Assembly (NCBI RefSeq): GCF_947623445.1
Contig: NC_135242.1
Span: 22,010,001-22,074,000, forward strand
Length of the DNA stretch: 64,000 nt
Direction: 5' to 3'
Source: Clavelina lepadiformis
Taxonomy: Eukaryota > Chordata > Ascidiacea > Aplousobranchia > Clavelinidae
In this document: piece after piece, positions 56,429-64,000 of the stretch
How the letters are laid out: every line of letters begins with the position of its first letter
How positions within the stretch are numbered: the first letter of the stretch is position 1
Notes under the pieces: model-generated
Seen by the model: only the letters and a program-made list of their open reading frames with translations
Told to the model about the DNA's origin: nothing
The model's database searches: none
Made by a program: the position numbers and the translations under genes

Positions 56429-58256
56429 ATGGTATGATAACATGCTTGCAAACAAGCGTGACATCGGTACTTCATTAAAATATGCATCAACAGCATGAAT
56501 ATTTAACATTTTGCTTTATATCAGCACAAACTGAAGCAGTCACAGCGTGAAAAAGTTCGTCAGTTTATGCAACTAACCAACTTGAGTGAAAAAGCAGCGA
56601 TTTCATGTTTGGCAAGGCATGATTGGAGGATTGATATTGCTTCGGATAGTTTCTTTACTGAACCTGAGCTATACGTGAGAGAGAAACTAGACAAATATAA
56701 ACTGGAATCGCTGTATAATTCATTACGAGGTATATATTGAATGTTTATGTTCGTATATAATATATTATGTTATAATATGTTTTGTTTCCTATTGCACGTT
56801 TCTGAAGTATTTTCCATGACAGCAACACAATCAATTTGACAATTTTTATTTCAATGAACTTTTTTGGTTATAAATGCAAAAACTTTTCTTCACTTTTTGT
56901 TTAGATCCAGCAGAAGTTGACAAAATAGGCGTAGAAGGAATTTCTCGATTTTGTGACGAATTGCAAGTTGAGCCCACCAGTCGAATTGTGCTCATAATTG
57001 CGTGGAAATTTCATGCAGCGACTCAATGTGAATTCACCAGAAAGGAGTTTGTCGATGGAATGACAGATCTTGGGTATGAGTCTCTTCTCGTCTAAATTTC
57101 TTTTTGTATATTATGTTTTTATCAAGTAATACCACATACCTCATTGGTTTCTTTAGCTGCGATGATCTTTCCAAGTTAAGAATGAAGTTACCCATTCTTG
57201 CAAATGAAATCACCAATAAAGCAAAGTTTCGAGACTTTTATCAATTCACGTTTAACTTTGCAAAGAATCCAGGACAAAAAGGGTTGGGTAGGTGGCGTTA
57301 GCACTTGTGATGATATTAGATCTTGAAGTGATATTTTATCAACTGTGTCAAACATGATTGAAACTTAATTTGTTTGTTGTATTCTTTTTATCTGATCCTG
57401 ATGTGTTTTTTCCTTTTTTAAACATTTGAAGCAACAAAAAGCAACCTTTTATCAGTTACCAAGTCCTGATAAATGTAAGCATAAACTCACCCATCAGTCC
57501 ACTTAATAGCATTGAAAATTATAATTAATTTTTCAGACTTGGACATGGCAGTTGCATACTGGAACATTTTATTAAGTGATCGATTCAAGTTCCTCAATCT
57601 TTGGACTAAATATTTATTAGTATGACAAATAAATAATGTGTTTAAACTGTCTATGTTATCATTTTAAAGCTTTGGGTTTATATTCTAATAACCCATATAT
57701 CAGCTCTGTAAACAATTAAACATTGAAATCAATGTAATCGATATACTTTAAGGAACATTACAAAAGAGCCATACCACGTGACACATGGAATCTTCTACTT
57801 GACTTTTCACAGATGATTTCTGATGATATGTCCAACTATGACGAAGAAGGTTGGTAACGAATAACTTGATTTTTCTCATGTTGACCAATTAAATTGAATT
57901 ATCTATTGTTTACTTTTTTATGTTCTGTTTTTACATTTTGGAAATTGAACTAAGGCTAAACGATGGAAAACCTTCGTTGTTTAATAATTTAATTAAGCTA
58001 TTTACTCTTTCATGTTTACTTAGCATTATTTGCACAAAAAATGCCAGATAACTGTTCTAGACATACGTTTTTTGTGCCTTGTAACTTATAAGCACTTTGA
58101 TGGTAAATCTTCTCAAAGTTTTGCTGATAAAAAGAATCTATAATTTTGGTATGTTACTTGTTTTGTTGTTTTTAAACAGGTGCGTGGCCAGTTCTTATTG
58201 ATGATTTTGTTGAATGGGCAAAGCCGATAGTACAAGCGGAGAATAGCATGTCCTGA
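56429..58256 (+). CDS. DCUN1D1: DCN1-like protein 1/2 (cullin neddylation co-E3), 7 coding exons
   Basis: Scaffold that binds cullins and the NEDD8 E2 and speeds cullin neddylation. Exons: 56429-56431 (the ATG alone), 56525-56729, 56905-57073, 57157-57287, 57537-57619, 57753-57849, 58180-58256; phases join to 254 residues (human DCUN1D1: 259). The N-terminal UBA-like domain is about residues 2-50 ([33 protein letters not shown]). The PONY (potentiating neddylation) domain follows, with [72 protein letters not shown] and [20 protein letters not shown], almost identical to vertebrate DCUN1D1/2. The start was set because exon 2 opens directly on His after an acceptor and the only suitable Met lies just before a GTATGA donor. 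A single gene here probably corresponds to the DCUN1D1/DCUN1D2 pair. Confidence 0.95.
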
Positions 58257-60279
58257 AGACAGAAATAATAACGCTGTGATAAATTTATGTGGATGCACTT
58301 TATTGCATTTTCAATCCTGCCAAGTTGAAAATGACGCTCAATGAGGCGACAGCCACATTTACTGTTGGTTTAGAAACGCATCCTTATGCAGGTGTGCGTT
58401 TGTGGTAAAGGCAAGCAGTAGTCGTGATTTTATTTGTGAATTGTTGGACAAACTTCCACCAGGAATGACTATTTAGCACGCTTTACTGCAACACAGCTCT
58501 TTGTAATACTTAAGCGTAGGAACAATTGCTGGATATAGAAGAATGTCTAATCAGTACTCTGCAAATACCACTGCTTCCAGTTTTCATAAAGATGGAATAT
58601 AAGTAAATATATTCCACGAAAGTATAGTGTATACATTGTACAATTTTGCTTTTCCATGAAAACATTTTTGTTGCAAAATGAATGTTTATTTCACGAACAA
58701 GTAGTTTCATCTCTTTTTCTTTTGCTGACAGTTTCAAAGAGCTTAATCCCAAAGTTCTTGCAGATTAGTTTCTGCTTTTGTTAAAATATTTAACCTTTGT
58801 TTCAGACGTATTACTTTAATTCGGGCTTAGCATGTCTTTAAATTAAATCTCTATTATTTTGAGTTATTACCTGTTGCATAGGAAGATATGTTGAAAACGG
58901 TCTGATTTAAAATTGCATGAAGTTTTCTTAATCTCCATAACATTGTAATACAAACCTGATGTACATTTAAAAAAGCCGTATTTAGCTAGGATTATTTATC
59001 GATTGATTGCCTTTACCAAAGTCGCATTAAATTGTTTAATTACAGTTACGCTTTTCACTATTTTTGTGTGGATCATGGATTTGTCTCCATAAGGCAAGCA
59101 TTAAAATTTCCTCGCACAGGTCACATCTTGTTAACATTGGAACGCAAAGGAAATAATAGGTCTAAGAATTTATTTCCTTGGTAGAATTTCACTCAGAATT
59201 GGCCCTAATAGTCGTAAGTAACAGGTTTTCCAGAGTATAGCCTATTAAAAAAACGTGAACCCAGAATTGAAGTGTAGCACTTCGAACACAATATTGTGAC
59301 GAAAGTTTTTTGATTAATGCGTATCTACTTGTACTCGATACATAATGAGTCTGGATTGGTTCAGTTTCGTGAAAGTTGAGTCATCAAGTAACTAATTAGA
59401 AGTTGTAGAAGGCCGAAGGATGTATTGTTCCCCCTGACGCCAAAAAGTGCAGGAAGAGGTTGTATCAGGGAGTCGAATCGCAGTTGAAAACGATTTAACT
59501 CCGGTTCAGGTTTCACAAAATTATAATTTACTGGTTCGATTTTGCATAGGATCCACGTATTTACCCCGCTCCGGGTTTAAGTTTAGCAAACTTGCTAATA
59601 CTGATACGCTTCACTGCGGGTTCTGGTGGCTTGTCCAGCTAAGTTGTTTTTATTTTTTTATTTTCTCAAATTCACTGCCCAAGTAGTACTTTGATTTTGT
59701 TAGCTTAAGGTTCAATTCCTGTTCGATTAACGTTAATCGAAAAACATTATTTATTAACTTTGGGCCCAACACCACCAACCAACAATAAACACCATCACCA
59801 TGAGTAGATGACTACATTGAGGTGTGAGATGTCTATGCAAACAAAATTAAGCTTGCAAACCTAGCGACCCTATCAAATTTTAATTTATCCTAATGTAACA
59901 TACACATCCCATTTAAATCATGTTGGCTTGGCCTAATCTAAGCGCAGGTAGTAACGTTTTTTGTCTGTAGCTTGCATGATGTCCCAGGGTGCAAAAGCAA
60001 TTAGCTTAGGCGTTGGATATATGGCGTTACGGTTGCGAAGTTCAGTTGGTGATAGTACAGTAATCCGTATTAAAAAAGGTTAATTTCAATAATTGTCTGT
60101 TATTTTTTTGTCTCCTACATTTAATAAATAATAATAAAATTTATATAGCGAATAATAAAATGACTAGTATACAGCCCTGTACCGGTAGCCTATTAAGCCA
60201 ATAGTTGACGGAATTATACCACGTTTTTGTCGTCAGCTTGCGACAATAAGATTGAAATAATGTATATTGTTTGTGAGTT
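58257..60279. other. Intergenic region between DCUN1D and RGS12
   Basis: Non-coding as far as I can see. The ORF at 59447-59686 has no recognisable domain. A GGTTCAATTCC word near 59709 resembles a tRNA B box, but no cloverleaf can be built around it. Confidence 0.5.
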
Positions 60280-63200
60280 ATGTATGCACGGAACGAGCCA
60301 CAGAAAGTAATATCTTCACAATCGTCCACTCGCATAATTGAAATTACCCGTGGAAGAAATGGTTATGGATTTACACTTTCTGGACAAGTGAGCATAATAA
60401 TGCATAGGCTAGCCTAGCATAGACAAAATTTTAAAATGTTAGCCTACTGATTGAATGGTATTTAGGCCTGCTGATATATAAACAATAATTAAACAAAGCA
60501 AGTTTTTCGATGTTTACCAGCTTAGATTCCATTCTAAGGGCTGAAGGGACATTGGCGAAAGTTGCTATGATTACACTAGGGCCTTTTACTTGGCACTTTT
60601 TTATTTAAACCATAATTTCTTGGGGTTGTAGCGCAGTTGCATTATCAGAGTATTGGAATCAATACTATCAGCCATGGCGGAAACTGTGACACCTGCATGT
60701 ACAAAATTCATCAAAGTTTATGCCGAATATTTTACTCACCATGCCGATATATAATAAATTAACAAAGAAAAACTGGTTATTTGAACGCCAATTTACAATA
60801 AATAAACAAACAATTAAGGATTCAGTAAATGCCGTCACGCCAAAATTTGCGTGTTTGCATGCATGAATTCTCGTCGAAAAAATGATGTACTTTCTAGTTG
60901 GGACTATCAGATTGTTGTAGTGACCACAGTGGAAAGTGTGGCACTTGCATGCACAAGGTTCATCAACGTGCACACTAAACTTATTTATCTTCACGCCCGT
61001 TTATAATCAATAAACAAACAAAAAAAGTTGTTTGAAAACAAATTGATAATAAATGAACAAAGAATTGAGTCTTCAGTGCTATCACGCCAAAATTTGCCTC
61101 TTTGCACGCACCATTTTTTGTCGAAAACTGCCATGCTTTCCAGTCGAAGCTGTCACAAGGACAATAAAAATTATGCTCTCAAACATGAAACTTAGCAGTC
61201 CATTAATGCTCACAACTTTAAAACTTAACAGTCCAAACCATTTATCTGTTTTAAATCTGTGAACTACCATCTATACATAATTTGGTAGATACAATTTTTA
61301 GAAGAAAACATTGCTCAGCTGGTAGCTTTGCTCACTCTTCCAGTATAAAATAGAGAGTCCAAGTTAAATTTAGGCTATGAGAAGAATCCATCCACATGAA
61401 GCTGCATTCAGACAAGTTCGGTGGCTGGGTCTCCAGCAGTTAAGGAATGTTGCAAAGTTTAATTCATGCAAAGGCTTGTCTCAATCCGAGGATAAAGATT
61501 TCGATTTTCAAAACATTTCTGAGAATAAAAAAATGTCTTTATGATGATGCAGTGTTCCATGCTTAAAGCTGGGGTATTTTTTCTCAAAACAATCTTAGAA
61601 AAATTTTCAACCTATATTTACAGAACCTAAAGCCTATAATGTGTGTGTGTGTGTGGCAAAATTTAACATGATCCCAATTTTGTTGTGTTTCAAAAATATT
61701 ACATTTTTTACTTTAACGTCTGTGCAAGCCAAACTTACAGCCACTGTACTCATCATTTTTGTGGAAAAGTATTCTAGTCTCAAATCTAACTTATCTTGCA
61801 CGTGTATTGGCATGTGTTATATAAATTCAACAATGTCAATATTTCTATCATAGTCACCTTGCTTTGTTGGTTGGATAGTAAAATTCAGCCCGGCGGAGAA
61901 AATCGGATTGTCTGTTGGTGATTATGTGATATCGGTAAATGGGAAAGATGTTTCAACTGAAACTCACGAAGAAGTAGTACGACTGATAGGTGAGAACTTT
62001 GATAAGTTTACTAATCTTTATGGAACAAAGCTCATAACGCAACAAAAATTTTAAAGTGTACATGTTGTGTTTTTGGAAAGGTATATCTGGAGGGACCCTG
62101 TTTCTTGGAGTATCAAAAACATTGGACGTACTGACATCAACAAGAAATTCTATTTTCTCCAGCTCAAAAGAAGGTTAAACTGGCTGAACTTTTTCTAACA
62201 ATTTTAGCGTTGCTAATTCATACCAAGTGTTGAAGGATATATATACTGTAGCTATTGCAATTGTAGAATTTTCATCATAATTTGTAGCAGTGCGATGTAA
62301 TAAATTAAAATATTATACCAGCCTGACCAATTTGTAGTAGCATACTATCATACCGCAGAGTAATCATGTACATATACGCTCGAATAAAACAAATTTTTTA
62401 TTCTATATGCTGCAGAGAACACACAAGGTGAAGTTACCACTCCAGACTTCAGTCGCATGGACAAAGTATTGGAAGATTTATATTCTGGCGTGATATTTCA
62501 AAACATCATCACTCCCCCAGGTGCAACAAATATGAAGAATTTTACCAAAGATAACTCCAAGTCAATGCTTCGCAATTCGAGTTCAACAACCTCAATTCCA
62601 GATATGGTGATGCGTCAGTCTATTGTCGCATACCTGGGCACAGTCGAAATGCCCTTAACAGAGTCTGCCTTAATTCCACAAGCAAGTTTAGATGCAATAA
62701 GGGGCTGCGTACAGCAGCTGAGAGTGGAACAACATATCCATCAAAGAGTGCTCCTGAAAGTAGGTGTTCTTTTATATTTGATTTGTTACTGCTAGTGCTG
62801 CTGTGATTTGTATTTGCCAACTTGTTCTCATTGAGACAAGTTTTCTGTGATACTTTATTGAATTTAACTCTACCCTTTGTTTGAGATTTGAAATATTTTG
62901 TGCCAGGTTACACAGTCTTGTGTAAGATTGTCAAATGCTGACGGAGACACCATTGCCGTGTACAAGTCGGAAAAAATTAGATTTAGCGCTCTCTGTCCGG
63001 ATGATGGAAGATTTTTCTGTATTGTAACAGGCCAGGTAAATGTGATCTTGACACTCTTTAGAACTGTTTTATCGAGCAAAATAGTTTTTGTTTGTGGGCA
63101 ATACATGCAAGGGAAATTAAAAATAATGATTATATTTACCTCGGTAGGATATTCAACGCTCCTCTGATTTTCAAGAGAAGACATGTTGTCACATCTTCAT

Positions 63201-64000
63201 GGTCGACCCTGCAATTACTTCTCACTCTGCCCATGAGGATAAGGCAAAGAGGTCAGTTATGGTATTTTAATTTTTTGGTTTGCTTAACTTTTGTCATGGC
63301 TTGTGATTTAATATAATCTCTACTCTTCCCTATGATTTGATAAAAAGCTATTGCATTTATAATTATCCGAAGTAAGTGGAGATTACTTTTTGAGCACTGT
63401 AACAATGTATGATATATCTATGAAATGATAACACGGACTACTCCAGTTTATAAAAATCCCAATTTTTCTCGCTTATCTTTGCTCTGTGGTTTTGCATGAT
63501 TTGGTTGCGTTATGACTTTGTAGACATATTTCAATTATGCTTGTAAGAGTTTTGAAAGCGGTGGTTAATTAATGGGCCTGTCTATACATGTGGTATGAGT
63601 ATGTACATTAGGGTTATGATTATGACTAGGAAATTTTTTTTTTGCCTGTAGCAGGAATCAATGAACATTTTGGTATAAATTTAGAAAATTATAATTATTT
63701 CGTTCAAATCGTAAAAAATATCCCGCACAAACTGACTTTAATTTTTGACATTGGTCCAAATGTAAAAAAAAATTTACAATTCAAAACTTCATTTTTGCTA
63801 CAAATTTAATGTTCAAATATTTGTCCTTTTTTGCACTTCTGGTAAAGTTCTTCCGTCAATTTGACTCCCCTTTCTGCAATTATGTTAGTGCGTGGTCGTG
63901 GGTCATCTACAACGGACTTATCCAAATTCCAATGGGTTTTAAGGCACTTTAAGGCTGCAGGACATTCGAGCTCAAAGATAGCATCAAATAATCTTTGGTA
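60280..64000 (+). CDS. RGS12: RGS12-like regulator of G-protein signalling, 5' part (PDZ and PTB domains)
   Basis: The start of an RGS12-type scaffold GAP for Gi-class alpha subunits; the gene runs past the right edge. Exons seen: 60280-60387, 61854-61989, 62081-62173, 62416-62759, 62907-63035, 63148-63251; phases join to 304 codons plus two bases. The PDZ domain is about residues 18-95 (RIIEITRGRNGYGFTLSGQ, SPAEKIGLSVGDYVISVNGK, THEEVVRLIG). The PTB domain starts near residue 170 (VAYLGTVEMPL, LDAIRGCVQQLRVEQHIHQR, RFSALCPDDGRFFCIV, CCHIFMVDPA). This PDZ-PTB order and spacing is specific to RGS12. The RGS, Ras-binding and GoLoco regions would lie outside the window. The start ATG at 60280 leaves an 18-residue leader before the PDZ, similar to the mammalian leader. 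No further exon was found from 63252 to 64000. Confidence 0.92.
60680..60904 (+). repeat. Dispersed repeat family R, copy 3 (tandem unit 1), RGS12 intron 1
   Basis: Order of words: GGAAACTGTGACACCTGCATG, TTCATCAA, GCCGAATATTTTACTCACC, ATATAATAAATTAACAAAG, TTGAACGCCAATTTACAATA, CGTCACGCCAAAATTTGCGT, GTCGAAAAAATG. It is followed head to tail by the next copy. Confidence 0.75.
60905..61160 (+). repeat. Dispersed repeat family R, copy 4 (tandem unit 2), RGS12 intron 1
   Basis: Repeats the same order as the preceding unit: GTGGAAAGTGTGGCACTTGC, TGCACAAGGTTCATCAACG, TTTATAATCAATAAACAAAC, GTTGTTTGAAAACAAATTG, TATCACGCCAAAATTTGCC, TTTTTGTCGAAAACTGCC. Confidence 0.75.
63252..63805. other. RGS12 intron, no exon identified
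   Basis: The next RGS12 exon is expected after 63251, but the acceptors I tried (for example CTGTAG near 63650) lead to early stops in the required phase. Confidence 0.4.
63806..64000 (-). other. Open reading frame entering from the right edge, unknown
   Basis: On the minus strand, 64 codons run from the edge to a TAA at 63806-63808. The sequence is non-repetitive and of higher complexity than its AT-rich surroundings (RLFDAIFELECPAALKCL, VVDDPRPRTNIIAERGVK, EELYQKC). It lies inside an RGS12 intron, so it is more likely part of a transposon-derived coding sequence or of a nested gene than of RGS12. I do not recognise the family and only the end is in the window. Confidence 0.4.

Noticed and set aside
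59690..59730. tRNA gene suggested by GGTTCAATTCC
   Set aside because: No acceptor, D or anticodon stems could be formed; probably chance or a tRNA-derived repeat relic.
59980..60080. Upstream Met-containing segment as the first RGS12 exon
   Set aside because: The segment has no similarity to RGS12, and the ATG at 60280 already gives a leader of the expected length in the PDZ exon.
61310..61375. tRNA-like A box (TTGCTCAGCTGGTAGC)
   Set aside because: No matching B box or cloverleaf.

Overview
The window is animal nuclear DNA. It holds AT-rich, intron-dense protein-coding genes, most with introns of about 60 to 2,000 bases and GT-AG borders. The proteins are recognisable metazoan families (NELF-A, GRTP1, ABRA/STARS, attractin, ACAP, DCUN1D, RGS12), but they diverge clearly from vertebrate versions. 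I infer an invertebrate chordate, most likely an ascidian tunicate of Ciona type, from gene density, intron sizes, single-copy versions of vertebrate gene families and the muscle-type CRE/E-box promoter of ABRA. The species call is inference. The gene calls rest on splice-consistent translation.

Layout, left to right. NELFA 3' part (+, 1-3706). A repeat-rich gap (3707-8683) with a hAT-type miniature element, a 9-bp-duplication element and pogo-like and fold-back debris. GRTP1 (+, 8684-12763). ABRA (-, 14224-15688), tail to tail with GRTP1. An attractin-like receptor (+, 17963-32820, 29 coding exons), with four transposons inside its introns and one ending 136 bp before its start codon. A divergent rhodopsin-like GPCR (+, 35313-38183). 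A possible minus-strand membrane protein (38384-38782). ACAP2/3 (+, 42267-52239, 27 coding exons). DCUN1D1/2 (+, 56429-58256). RGS12 5' part (+, 60280 to beyond the right edge).

The genes do not form one pathway. They are ordinary housekeeping and signalling loci: transcription pausing, Rab GAP, actin/Rho-SRF signalling, an attractin receptor, an orphan GPCR, an Arf GAP, cullin neddylation and a G-protein regulator. The accessory content is mostly non-autonomous DNA transposons. I could delimit eight hAT-type elements with 8-bp target duplications, two copies of a family with 9-bp duplications, and one pogo/Tigger-like element with TA duplications. A separate dispersed repeat of about 230 bp occurs in at least four copies, two of them in tandem.

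The observations I consider strongest are these. First, a hAT element in intron 1 of the attractin-like gene carries three perfect DR5 (AGGTCA-N5-AGGTCA) sites at an exact 32-bp period. Second, a compact CRE/CCAAT/E-box cluster lies upstream of ABRA. Third, the 9-bp-duplication repeat family. Fourth, the GPCR has lost the DRY and NPxxY signatures. I saw no CRISPR array, operon, rRNA or convincing tRNA gene.
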